Assembly (NCBI GenBank): GCA_016281125.1 | Contig: JAEEIA010000063.1 | Location: 1-64,000, forward strand | From: Oscillospiraceae bacterium | GTDB lineage: Bacteria; Bacillota; Clostridia; Oscillospirales; Ruminococcaceae | DNA: 64,000 nucleotides | Direction of reading: 5' to 3' | In this document: piece by piece, positions 1 to 7,648 of the stretch | Layout of the letters: each line of letters opens with the position of its first letter | Numbering within the stretch: the first letter of the stretch is position 1 | Position numbers and translations under genes: made by a program | The notes under the pieces: generated by a model | Seen by the model: the letters and a program-made list of their open reading frames with translations, nothing else | Told to the model about the DNA's origin: nothing | Database searches by the model: none

Positions 1-652
1 CCACGCCGACAATGACATAAGGCAAGACCTTTTTTGCCGTTCCCGCAACCTGCTCCCATGCGTATTTCAGACGGTCGCGCTTTGTCAGCTCGTTTTGCGG
101 AGTGTCAATACTCTTGCCGTTCCGGATAAAGTCCTCGACCTGATCTTCCAGATGCAGCTTTTCAATCAGTGTACCGCCGGCAACCGCAATCACAAGTCCG
201 ACAATCACATAGATCACAGCGACCTTCCAGCCGAATATGCTCATCAGCAGAACGAGTGAACCCAAGTCCACCATCGGCGATGAGATCAAAAACGAGAACG
301 TCACGCCAAGCGGAAGTCCTGCGCTTGTAAAGCCCATAAACAGCGGTATTGAAGAACAGGAGCAGAATGGCGTAACAGTTCCGAGCAAAGCGGCGATACA
401 GTTCGCGCCGATCCCGTGAAATCGTCCGAGAATCTTTTTTGTCCGTTCGGGCGGGAAATAGCTCTGGATAAACGTGATCACAAAAATCAGAAAGCCGAGC
501 AGCAGCATTATTTTGATCGTGTCATAGATGAAAAATTGCAGACTGCCGCCGAGCTTGCTTTCGGTATCAAGACCGCAGGCATTCAACAGGGAACCGATCA
601 GCCTGTTCAGCCATTTCATGCCGAATACCTCGTCCTGAATAAATTCCCACAC
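1..652 (-). CDS. YraQ/ArsP-type permease (partial, runs off left edge)
   Basis: Partial gene: about 217 N-terminal codons are in the window and the C-terminus lies beyond base 1. The start is a GTG at 652, preceded by GGAG with 8 nt spacing, just after the stop of the upstream redox gene. The product is a multispanning membrane protein with the conserved segment TPFCSCSSIPL and following FLISSPMVD typical of the DUF318/ArsP_1 permease family (PF03773). Some members export trivalent organoarsenicals; others have no known substrate. It is the third gene of an ArsR-led operon, which favours a metalloid or soft-metal substrate. Substrate is inferred, family is well supported. Confidence 0.82.
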   Translation of the reverse strand, partial: MWEFIQDEVFGMKWLNRLIGSLLNACGLDTESKLGGSLQFFIYDTIKIMLLLGFLIFVITFIQSYFPPERTKKILGRFHGIGANCIAALLGTVTPFCSCSSIPLFMGFTSAGLPLGVTFSFLISSPMVDLGSLVLLMSIFGWKVAVIYVIVGLVIAVAGGTLIEKLHLEDQVEDFIRNGKSIDTPQNELTKRDRLKYAWEQVAGTAKKVLPYVIVGV

Positions 653-654
653 GC

Positions 655-1098
655 TTAGTTCTCCTCTCCGAGCATTTCTGTCAGTATCTCTGACGCCGTC
701 CTGACCATTTCAGGACACAACGTACCGAACAGGCCGTTTGCCCTTGCATAGGTTCTGCCTTCCTCTGTCCGGAGATCGCAGCCGAGGATATCGCGGCAAA
801 TGTATGAACCCTTGCGCTTTGCAAATTCATCAAGGAATCGCACTGCCATTGCGCCGCCTTTTGTGCGGCTCTCGGTATCAAGAATGTCAAACTGACCGTA
901 TTTCATACCCAGAACCATCAGCGCACCGGTGCACGCGCCGCAGACTTCACCTTTGTTCATGCCGCCGCCGAAGCAGGCGCCGATCTGAAGGGCCTGCTTT
1001 TCGGTTATGCCGAACTGTTCCGCAAATGCGGCAAATACCGCCTGTGAGCACATATACCCTTTCTCAAAATACTGTACCGCTTTCATAACATGATCCAT
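655..1098 (-). CDS. C_GCAxxG_C_C family redox protein
   Basis: A 147-residue protein matching the C_GCAxxG_C_C family (PF09719), predicted cysteine redox proteins. It has an N-terminal Cys in YMCSQAVFAAF, the core GACFGGGMNKGEVCGACTGA around residues 41-60, and C-terminal cysteines in ICRDILGCDL and LCPEMV. The start has GGAGG upstream (about 1108). It lies between arsR and the permease and is probably co-transcribed with both. A paralogue sits at 2472-2936. Its biochemical role is not established; a role in metalloid or metal redox handling is inferred from context only. Confidence 0.85.
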   Translation of the reverse strand: MDHVMKAVQYFEKGYMCSQAVFAAFAEQFGITEKQALQIGACFGGGMNKGEVCGACTGALMVLGMKYGQFDILDTESRTKGGAMAVRFLDEFAKRKGSYICRDILGCDLRTEEGRTYARANGLFGTLCPEMVRTASEILTEMLGEEN

Positions 1099-1172
1099 TT
1101 TCTTTTCCTCCGATAGTTATATTTAGATGTGTCTATTTGTTTGCGATAGTTTAAGCCGTATCGGAATACGGC

Positions 1173-1481
1173 TTATTTATTACAGCATTGACAACCGGTT
1201 TCGGTCACTGCCGTGATCTCTTTCAGGCAGTCCATAGCAACTTTTGCGCCCTCTGCTGAAATCGAGTAGTGCATCCACTTTCCCTCTTTTCTGCCGAGCA
1301 CCAGTCCGCTGTCGCAGAGAATCTTCATGTGGTGGGAGAGTGTCGGCTGACTCAGGTGAAGCTCCTCAAGAAGGTGACAGGCACATAACTCGCCGTTTTG
1401 CAGAATTCTGATTATCTGCACTCTGTTTTCATCGCACAGGGCTTTGAATATCACTGTGATCTGCTTGTTTGAAAGCGCCAT
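1173..1481 (-). CDS. ArsR-family metalloregulatory repressor
   Basis: A 102-residue winged-helix ArsR/SmtB repressor. The metal-binding motif on the recognition helix reads ELCACHLLE (ELCVCDL type, characteristic of As/Sb or Cd/Pb sensors). It is followed by the helix-turn-helix LSQPTLSHHMKIL. The C-terminus carries an extra CQCC cluster. It leads the operon with the C_GCAxxG protein and the YraQ/ArsP permease. The promoter just upstream overlaps a perfect 7-bp inverted repeat, consistent with autorepression. The metal specificity is inferred, not shown. Confidence 0.9.
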   Translation of the reverse strand: MALSNKQITVIFKALCDENRVQIIRILQNGELCACHLLEELHLSQPTLSHHMKILCDSGLVLGRKEGKWMHYSISAEGAKVAMDCLKEITAVTETGCQCCNK

Positions 1482-1510
1482 GTCCTCACCTCACATTGAA
1501 GATTTTCTAT

Positions 1511-1542
1511 ATTATAGCACATATATTGAGAAATGTCAATAT
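1511..1542 (-). promoter_or_regulatory. arsR promoter with overlapping ArsR-type operator
   Basis: On the minus strand there is TTGACA (1539-1534), a 17-nt spacer and TATAAT (1516-1511). A perfect inverted repeat, ATATTGA-N6-TCAATAT (1523-1542), covers the -35 box and half of the spacer. This is the usual position and form of an ArsR operator, so metal-free repressor would occlude RNA polymerase. Confidence 0.8.
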
Positions 1543-1589
1543 GTTTTCTGAAATTTGTGAAGGAACGGTACATCCGCAAATGAATCAAC

Positions 1590-1624
1590 CGAAAACCGCC
1601 GCCTGTTTTGACGCAGACGGCGGT
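1590..1624 (-). terminator. Intrinsic terminator of the 2.0-3.6 kb operon
   Basis: Stem ACCGCCGCCTG (1595-1605) pairs with 1614-1624 at 10 of 11 positions. Read on the minus strand it is followed by a short T-run (TTTTC). It sits downstream of the metallo-hydrolase stop. Confidence 0.6.
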
Positions 1625-1655
1625 GTGTTTCAGGTGTCCAATCAGACAGATTTTA

Positions 1656-2465
1656 TCATCTTATGACTTCTCCGCTGTGCAGCGCGATCAACTGATCCCC
1701 CATGATCTCCTTCATCATCTCAAATGCAGGAATTCCGGTACAGTGTCCGCTATAAAAGACAGTATCAAACTGTGATAGTTCCTGCGCTGTCTGAATAATG
1801 ACCGCCTGTTCTTCTTCGGTATGCTCTCCGTCCTTCTTCATCATGTGAAATCCGGTGATCACATAATCGGGCGCGTTCCCGAAAATCTCCTTGTACCGGT
1901 CAAGGATATTGAGAATGCCGTTATGTGCACAGCCGGACAGCAGCCAGCGTTTCCCGTTCTGTTGAATTACAAGACATTGCTCATGTGCGAAATCATCAGG
2001 GATCTGCTCGCCGTTCATCATTCGGGAGAGCCTGCGGTTGCCTTGCGGATAGCAACGTCTGCCTGTGATGCCGCTGAACAGGAACAGTTCATCGTCAAGC
2101 TGCAAATCGCCGTCAATCAGCCGCACATTCGGCAGGTCAAGGATTGCCTGATCTATGCCGATATAGCGCTCACCGTTGTAGTGCGGCTCGGCGGCTTTCC
2201 TCTGCATGATGATCTGTGCGGTGCGGTTGATCTGCGAAAACGGCAGAATCCCGCCGGAATGGTCATAGTGTCCGTGACTGAGTATCACCGTATTAACTGC
2301 GGCCAGATCAATGCCGAGCACTTCCGCGTTTTTCACAATCGCATCGGTCTGTCCTGTATCTAGCAGGAGCCTGTGCTGTTTGGTTTCAATATACAGCGAA
2401 AGACCATGCTCTGCGATACATTTTTCATGCCCGCAGGAGTTTTCTACAAGCGTGATGATCTTCAT
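1656..2465 (-). CDS. MBL-fold metallo-hydrolase (COG1237 type)
   Basis: A 269-residue metallo-beta-lactamase fold protein. The metal-binding motif SHGHYDHSGG lies at about residues 63-72, with later metal ligands in SGCAHNG and GFHMM, and a C-terminal YSGHCTG. This arrangement matches the COG1237 subgroup, related to the archaeal dihydropterin synthase MptA, rather than true beta-lactamases. It is the last gene of a three-gene operon after the DUF134-NifX protein and the second C_GCAxxG protein. The substrate is unknown. Confidence 0.82.
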   Translation of the reverse strand: MKIITLVENSCGHEKCIAEHGLSLYIETKQHRLLLDTGQTDAIVKNAEVLGIDLAAVNTVILSHGHYDHSGGILPFSQINRTAQIIMQRKAAEPHYNGERYIGIDQAILDLPNVRLIDGDLQLDDELFLFSGITGRRCYPQGNRRLSRMMNGEQIPDDFAHEQCLVIQQNGKRWLLSGCAHNGILNILDRYKEIFGNAPDYVITGFHMMKKDGEHTEEEQAVIIQTAQELSQFDTVFYSGHCTGIPAFEMMKEIMGDQLIALHSGEVIR

Positions 2466-2471
2466 CGGCGC

Positions 2472-2936
2472 TTACCTCGTCGGCGGATTTTCTTCAAGAT
2501 ATCTGTCCAGAATCTCGGCGGCTGTTCTGACGAACTTCGCGCAAGGTCTGACTTTGTAGTATTGCTCGGTGCGTTTTTCGGGTGTCGGTGTGCTTGTGAC
2601 CGCCAGTCCTTTCAAAAGGTCACGGCAGATGATCGTTTCATGTGCCTTGCGGAATTCCTCTGCAAGAAACTGAATGCGCTGATAATGCGCAGCTTTCAGC
2701 TTGTCGTCAGATTCGGTGCCCTGCCCGTAGAGGATTCCCGCAACCATAAACATGCCGGAGCAGGTGCCGCAGACCTCGCGCATCCGTCCCATTCCGCCGC
2801 CGAATGAGGATGAAAGCCGTTTGGCAAGTTCTTCATCCATGCCTGTCACATCTGCAAATGCCGTAAATATTGCTTGTGCGCAGTTCAGTCCTTCCGAAAA
2901 GAGCCTGACTGCTTTTTCAGAATGATCGTATTTCAT
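2472..2936 (-). CDS. C_GCAxxG_C_C family redox protein (second copy)
   Basis: About 154 residues from the ATG at 2936, which overlaps the upstream stop as ATGA (translational coupling). It has LNCAQAIFTAF near the N-terminus and the core SSFGGGMGRMREVCGTCSG, later ICRDLLKG and CAKFVRTA, so it belongs to the same family as the 655-1098 protein. Here the first position of the GAC core is Ser instead of Cys. The two copies are only about 1.4 kb apart but in different operons with different regulators. Confidence 0.83.
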   Translation of the reverse strand: MKYDHSEKAVRLFSEGLNCAQAIFTAFADVTGMDEELAKRLSSSFGGGMGRMREVCGTCSGMFMVAGILYGQGTESDDKLKAAHYQRIQFLAEEFRKAHETIICRDLLKGLAVTSTPTPEKRTEQYYKVRPCAKFVRTAAEILDRYLEENPPTR

Positions 2937-3649
2937 CAGTGTTCCCCGCATTTATGAGTGCCGCAGGCGTGACCTTCGCCGTGACCGTGATGATGATCGC
3001 AGGTCGGGTTTTCGTTCTGCACCAGTGTCTGCGCAAGATAAGCTGCAACCGCTTCATCTGCGCTGCCGGCATTTCCGCCGTAAAGCGCAATGTCTGCTTC
3101 CTGCATTGCCATTTGCGCACCGCCGCCGATCCCGCCGCAGATCAGCACATCCGCCTCTGCGTTTTTCAGAAATCCGGCAAGCGCGCCGTGTCCTGCGCCG
3201 TTCGTGCCGACAACCTGTTCCTTTATGATTTTGCCGTCAGCAACATCGTACAGCTTGAACTGCTCGGTTCTGCCGAAATGCTGAAAGATCTGACCGTTTT
3301 CATAGGTAACTGCGATTCTCATGATCGTGCTTCCTTTCCTTGTGATCTCCTCTGAGACCGTGTTATCCAGAGTATAGTTTCCGCCGGAAATGATGATGCG
3401 TCTGCCCTCAACCAGAGCCTGTGCAAGCTTTTTTCTTGCGGTGTCATAGATCGCCGTGACCGTTGTTCTTGCCACGTTCATCTCCTGTGCGCATTGTTCC
3501 TGCGTCTTTGAATGATAATCGATCAGGCGTATTGTTTCAAACTCGTCAAGCGACAATGTGACCGTATCATTTGCCGCATCCAGATCGGGCGCAAAGCTCC
3601 AGTAATCGGGATAACAGCAGATACGGCGTGCTTTCTGCGGCCTTGGCAT
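2936..3649 (-). CDS. DUF134 HTH fused to NifX/NifB-type cluster-binding domain
   Basis: A 237-residue fusion. Residues 1-95 form a DUF134 domain (sigma-70 region 4-like HTH) starting PRPQKARRICC with NVARTTVTAIYDTARKKL. Residues about 110-215 form a dinitrogenase iron-molybdenum cofactor-binding domain (NifX/NifB type, FQHFGRTEQFKLYDV and GGIGGGAQ). A His/Cys-rich tail (CDHHHGHGEGHACGTHKCG) ends the protein. No nitrogenase genes are visible, so it may sense or carry an Fe-S or metal cofactor. Being first in its operon with a DNA-binding domain, it may regulate itself; that is inference. Confidence 0.85.
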   Translation of the reverse strand: MPRPQKARRICCYPDYWSFAPDLDAANDTVTLSLDEFETIRLIDYHSKTQEQCAQEMNVARTTVTAIYDTARKKLAQALVEGRRIIISGGNYTLDNTVSEEITRKGSTIMRIAVTYENGQIFQHFGRTEQFKLYDVADGKIIKEQVVGTNGAGHGALAGFLKNAEADVLICGGIGGGAQMAMQEADIALYGGNAGSADEAVAAYLAQTLVQNENPTCDHHHGHGEGHACGTHKCGEH

Positions 3650-3677
3650 AGCAGCATCTCCTTTCTGACCTATGTCA

Positions 3678-3706
3678 ATTATAACATATATATCGACTTA
3701 TGTCAA
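3678..3706 (-). promoter_or_regulatory. Promoter of the DUF134-NifX operon, with direct repeats
   Basis: Minus-strand TTGACA (3706-3701), 17-nt spacer and TATAAT (3683-3678). The octamer TATGTCAA occurs twice on the plus strand (3671-3678 and 3699-3706), 28 bp apart and overlapping both core elements. This is a candidate binding site for the encoded DUF134 domain. Confidence 0.7.
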
Positions 3707-3730
3707 GTATATTCTTGGCGTTTTCGGATA

Positions 3731-3759
3731 TTGACGGAAATTGCATCATTTGGTATAAT
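3731..3759 (+). promoter_or_regulatory. Promoter of the chromate-type transporter genes
   Basis: TTGACG (3731-3736), 17-nt spacer and TATAAT (3754-3759), followed by AGAGGTGAT upstream of the GTG at 3780. It diverges from the DUF134 promoter. Confidence 0.75.
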
Positions 3760-3779
3760 TTCTCTAAAGAGGTGATACT

Positions 3780-4337
3780 GTGCATAAAAATCTTGAACTG
3801 TTCCTGACCTTCATGAAGATCGGGGCATTTACCTTCGGCGGCGGATACGCGATGATTCCGCTGATTCAGAAGGAAGTATGCGAAAACAAAAAATGGCTGA
3901 ATGAAAAGGAGATTTCCGATATCGTTGCAATTTCCGAGTCAACGCCCGGACCGATTGCAATCAACGCGGCGACATTTGTCGGCTATCAGACAGCAGGTTT
4001 TTCCGGTGCATGTATGGCAACACTCGGCGTTGTTTTGCCCTCGTTCCTTATTATTTCGCTGATTTCTCTGGTGTTGACACAGTTTCAGAGCGTCAAAGCA
4101 GTTCGGTACGCTTTTATGGGTATCAGAGCAGCCGTACTTGCACTGATTCTGAAAGCCATGTGGATGATGTTCAAATCAACAAAGAAAAAAGTCATATCTT
4201 ACATCATTATGGGAATCTCCCTTGTTCTGACAGCTTTTCTGAAAATAGATGCAGTCTTTGTCATCATCGGCTGCGGCTTGTTCGGTCTGCTGTGGTCGAT
4301 GCTGCACAGGAAGGAGCAAAACAATGGTACTGATTGA
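3780..4337 (+). CDS. Chromate transporter family protein, subunit 1
   Basis: A 185-residue half-size CHR family membrane protein. It begins with GTG and has the family motifs FMKIGAFTFGGGYAM and SESTPGPIAIN near the N-terminus, then hydrophobic helices. The next gene encodes a paralogous half, so the functional unit is probably the pair, equal to one long ChrA. Family members export chromate or move other oxyanions; the substrate here is not known. Its end overlaps the second gene by 14 nt. Confidence 0.88.
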   Translation: MHKNLELFLTFMKIGAFTFGGGYAMIPLIQKEVCENKKWLNEKEISDIVAISESTPGPIAINAATFVGYQTAGFSGACMATLGVVLPSFLIISLISLVLTQFQSVKAVRYAFMGIRAAVLALILKAMWMMFKSTKKKVISYIIMGISLVLTAFLKIDAVFVIIGCGLFGLLWSMLHRKEQNNGTD

Positions 4338-4890
4338 GTTGTTTCTTGCCTTCCTGAAAATCGGGGCGTTTACATTCGGCGGCGGATACGCGATGATTGC
4401 TATGATACAGGCGGAAGCGGAGCGTCACGGCTGGCTGACACCGGAAGAACTTGTCGATTTTGTAGCGCTGAGTGAGAGCACGCCTGGGCCGCTTGCCGTT
4501 AATATGGCTACATTTGTCGGAATGAGAACCGGCGGTATTCCCGGTGCGATCATCGCAACACTCGGCATCGTTCTGCCGTCTTTTATCATTATACTCATCA
4601 TCGCAAAGTGTTTTGAGAAGTACAGGAAAAGCAAGGCGGTCGGCGGTATCATGTCAGGCTTGAAGCCTGCGGTGGTCGGTCTGATTGCGGCGGCATTCCT
4701 GTCGGTTGCGAGGACTGTGTTCTTTTCGTCAGGTATCAGCGCAGCAGTTTTTTCCACTGCGGGATTCTGGGTATTCCTCGCTTTATTCGCCGTGACCGCT
4801 GTGCTTGCATTCAAAAAGGTCCACCCGATCAGGATTATTCTGCTGTCAGCGGTGATCGGCATCGGGGCAGGATACGGACTGGGGCTGTAA
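4324..4890 (+). CDS. Chromate transporter family protein, subunit 2
   Basis: A 188-residue paralogue of the preceding protein. The ATG at 4324 was chosen because AGGAG lies 8 nt upstream; an upstream in-frame start would read through the end of subunit 1. It repeats the motifs FLKIGAFTFGGGYAM and SESTPGPLAVN, and has about five or six membrane helices. The two half-transporters are translationally coupled. Confidence 0.88.
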   Translation: MVLIELFLAFLKIGAFTFGGGYAMIAMIQAEAERHGWLTPEELVDFVALSESTPGPLAVNMATFVGMRTGGIPGAIIATLGIVLPSFIIILIIAKCFEKYRKSKAVGGIMSGLKPAVVGLIAAAFLSVARTVFFSSGISAAVFSTAGFWVFLALFAVTAVLAFKKVHPIRIILLSAVIGIGAGYGLGL

Positions 4891-5295
4891 TCAGGGTGTG
4901 ATCTAACATAGATATCGAATGAAGCAGAGCAGCTTTGGAACGCACGACAGAAAGTGAACAGAACAAATGAAGGAACCGTGTGAATTGGAATAAACACCGC
5001 TTGATGAATACAGCCGCGATTTGCTCGGATAATTGCACTGTTGGGTATAATATTTGTTGAATATATATATTCACATCGACAGTCTTATATCAAATAATTG
5101 CGGTTGCCTTGTCTAACTGCCCAAAAAATGTTATAATAACAAATAGATATCCCATACTTTTTTAGATTCACAATGAGAGAAAGGAACGCTTCCGGATCAG
5201 GCGAACAGAAACACAGACGGACTGATGCGCATGACACTGTGATTGATGCATTGTAAAATGCATAAATCGAAATAATTTTGAGAGGGGCAAACTTT
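4891..5295 (+). promoter_or_regulatory. Intergenic region with promoter for the GH5 gene
   Basis: About 400 bp without a recognisable gene. A clear promoter is TTGTCT (5109-5114), 17-nt spacer, TATAAT (5132-5137), leaving a leader of about 150 nt. A weaker TATAAT lies at 5046-5051. AGAGGGG precedes the ATG at 5296. No further structure was recognised. Confidence 0.6.
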
Positions 5296-6981
5296 ATGAA
5301 AATTCAAAAAGCGTTCAGTGCAGTCTGCGCATTTGTGATGTCAGCTGTACTCCTTCCGCGGGTCTTGCTTGTACCTGAACTATCGCAGGTATCAGCGGCA
5401 GAGAGCGGACCGGTCAGTTATTACGGTCAGCTTCAGACCAGCGGAAACAGGATCATCGGTTCCTCTTACACGGAACCGGTGCAGGTCAAGGGAATGAGCT
5501 TTTTCTGGAGTAACTGGCAGGGGCAGTACTGGAACAGCGGCACCGTTGACCGTATGGTTGAGGAATTCAAGTGTGAGATCCTGCGCTGCTCGCTCGGTGT
5601 TGACGATCAGGGCTCGATCTACAACGGCGGAGATGTCGGCGCGCTGCGCTCCGTCATGGATGCGGCGATCGCAAAGGATATCTACGTGATCGTGGACTGG
5701 CATTCGCACGGCGCACACAATAACACGAATGCGGCAAAAAGTTTTTTCTCCGAGATTGCGCGTGATTACGGAAAATATGACAATGTGATCTTTGAGCTTT
5801 ACAATGAACCGACAATGGTTTCCTGGTCCACCGTGAAAGGCTATGCCGAGCAGGTGATTCCGGAGATCCGCAAGTACTCGGACAATCTGATCCTCGTCGG
5901 CACACCGACATGGTCGCAGGATGTCGATGCAGCCGCAAATGATCCGATCAATGACAGCAATGTTGCATACGTTCTGCATTTTTATGCCGGCACGCACGGC
6001 GGCGATCTGCGCGGAAAGGGCGATGCGGCGCTCAACAAAAATGCAGCAGTCTTTGTATCCGAATGGGGCACGGTCAATGCAGACGGTGACGGTTCCGTCA
6101 ATGTCGGATCGACAGAACAGTGGCTATCATGGATGGATTCCAACAAACTCTCCTGGTGCAACTGGGCGATCAGCAGCAAGGCAGAGGGTTCCAGTATTTT
6201 CGGCGGGGACGGCAGTTCGCTGACAGAAGCCGGCAACTACCTCAAAAAGATCCTGAATGCACATGCGGAGAATGCAGTATGGCGTACGGTTCCGAAGAGC
6301 GGCACCGATCCCGAACCGCAGACAACAGAGCCGGATCCGCAGAATACCGAGCCCGAACCGCAGACAACAACGGGCACGCCGCAAACGCAGAGTGTTGGGC
6401 GGCTCTCTCTGTCCGGTTCCGGCAATACGGTACTGGAAGCTGAAAACTATGCTTCCATGAGCGGCGTGGAGCTGGAGGACTGCGCACAGGGCGGAAAGAA
6501 TGTCGGATATATTGAAGCTGGCGATTGGATGAGCTATGCGATCTCTGTGCCGCAGGCAATGAAATATGAGTTGACGCTGGATGCTGCATCTGAAAACGGC
6601 GGGGGACAGATCGTATTCTCCTGCGGCGGCAATACGCTCGGTACGCTCGATATTCCGGCGACCGGCGGCTGGCAGAACTGGCAGCAGTTCAAGGTGACGC
6701 TGGAACTCCCTGCCGGCGAATCCGATCTGAAGCTGAACGCACAGCAGGGCGGATTCAATATTGACAAGATTACATTCACGGCAGTCGGCGGACAGGCATC
6801 CGGCGGAGATATCAACCGGGACGGCAGAGTGTCTTATGATGACACCATCCCGCTGAAGTTGTATCTGCACTGTATGCAGCAGCTCGATCAGGAGCAGGCT
6901 AAGCAGGCTGATCTCGATGGCAATCAGGTGATCAATGCCGTTGACCTGACGCTGCTGAAGCGGATGCTTCTCAGACAATAA
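5296..6981 (+). CDS. GH5 endoglucanase with CBM6 and dockerin
   Basis: A secreted 561-residue cellulosomal enzyme. The signal peptide is residues 1 to about 35. The GH5 domain spans about 40-320 and is GH5_2-like: acid/base Glu171 in LYNEP and nucleophile Glu256 in VSEWGT. A Pro/Glu/Thr linker follows (about 335-365), then a CBM6-like beta-sandwich (about 375-498, starting VLEAENYA), and a type I dockerin (about 504-561) with two Ca-binding repeats (GDINRDGRVSYDD and DLDGNQVINAVD). It should cut beta-1,4-glucans while docked to a scaffoldin cohesin. The ATG at 5296 follows AGAGGGG; an in-frame TTG 18 nt upstream is less likely. Confidence 0.93.
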   Translation: MKIQKAFSAVCAFVMSAVLLPRVLLVPELSQVSAAESGPVSYYGQLQTSGNRIIGSSYTEPVQVKGMSFFWSNWQGQYWNSGTVDRMVEEFKCEILRCSLGVDDQGSIYNGGDVGALRSVMDAAIAKDIYVIVDWHSHGAHNNTNAAKSFFSEIARDYGKYDNVIFELYNEPTMVSWSTVKGYAEQVIPEIRKYSDNLILVGTPTWSQDVDAAANDPINDSNVAYVLHFYAGTHGGDLRGKGDAALNKNAAVFVSEWGTVNADGDGSVNVGSTEQWLSWMDSNKLSWCNWAISSKAEGSSIFGGDGSSLTEAGNYLKKILNAHAENAVWRTVPKSGTDPEPQTTEPDPQNTEPEPQTTTGTPQTQSVGRLSLSGSGNTVLEAENYASMSGVELEDCAQGGKNVGYIEAGDWMSYAISVPQAMKYELTLDAASENGGGQIVFSCGGNTLGTLDIPATGGWQNWQQFKVTLELPAGESDLKLNAQQGGFNIDKITFTAVGGQASGGDINRDGRVSYDDTIPLKLYLHCMQQLDQEQAKQADLDGNQVINAVDLTLLKRMLLRQ

Positions 6982-6997
6982 CCGAATCATCACAGAA

Positions 6998-7028
6998 AGA
7001 GGGCGCCCTATGCAGCAGGGCGCCCTCT
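6998..7028. terminator. Bidirectional terminator between GH5 and methyltransferase genes
   Basis: A perfect 12-bp stem, AGAGGGCGCCCT (6998-7009) with its complement at 7017-7028 and a 7-nt loop. It lies between two convergent genes. Confidence 0.8.
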
Positions 7029-7031
7029 TGA

Positions 7032-7631
7032 TTATGATTTTTGCAGCACCGCAATCGCGCAGGGCATTCGGCCCTCCACCACGCTGAATTCTGCGTCCGG
7101 GTATCCGGCATCTGCAAAGAACTGCCTGTATGATGCAAGATCAAACTGCCGCTTAAAGCTCGCGTCCATTTTCTCCAGCAGCTTCACAATTTTTCTTTGC
7201 TCAGTTCCTTCATTGTTGATATAGGTCGGGATGATGACCTTTCCGCCCGGCTTGCAGACGCGCAGAAGCTCCCTGAGTGCCGCCTCCGGATCATCCAGCA
7301 GATGAATGACATTGCCTGCAACGACCTTGTCAAAGCGGTTATCTCTGCATTTCAGGTGCGTCAGATCGGCGCGGCGCACCCTGACATTTCCGTATTTGCT
7401 GCATTTTTTGTAAGTCTGCCGCAGCATCCCCTCTGCCATATCCGTTGCAATCAGCAACCGGCATTTTTTTGCGACAGGTTCGCTGATCGCGCCTGTTCCG
7501 CAGGCGCATTCCAGAACGGTATCCTGCTCTGAAATGTATGAAGCTACACGCTTTCCGGTGTTCATATAAACGCGGCGGTTATAGACTGTTTCAAAGAAAT
7601 CATACAGCGGGGAAACCCTGTCCCAGAACAT
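7032..7631 (-). CDS. Class I SAM-dependent methyltransferase (UbiE-like)
   Basis: A 199-residue Rossmann methyltransferase. Motif I is VLECACGTGAIS, the acidic post-I motif is ATDMAEGML, and LLRVCKPGGKVI is the post-III motif. The ATG at 7631 is 7 nt after GGAG; the ATG at 7637 would almost touch the Shine-Dalgarno. It is last in a tetR-ABC-permease-methyltransferase gene run on the minus strand, inside the iron-box island. The substrate is unknown. Confidence 0.85.
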   Translation of the reverse strand: MFWDRVSPLYDFFETVYNRRVYMNTGKRVASYISEQDTVLECACGTGAISEPVAKKCRLLIATDMAEGMLRQTYKKCSKYGNVRVRRADLTHLKCRDNRFDKVVAGNVIHLLDDPEAALRELLRVCKPGGKVIIPTYINNEGTEQRKIVKLLEKMDASFKRQFDLASYRQFFADAGYPDAEFSVVEGRMPCAIAVLQKS

Positions 7632-7648
7632 GATCATTCTCCTTTCCG

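Noticed and set aside
3780..4890. Two chromate transporter genes as a frameshifted single gene
   Set aside because: Each half has its own start with a ribosome site and is a normal-length half-size CHR protein, so a natural two-subunit form fits better.
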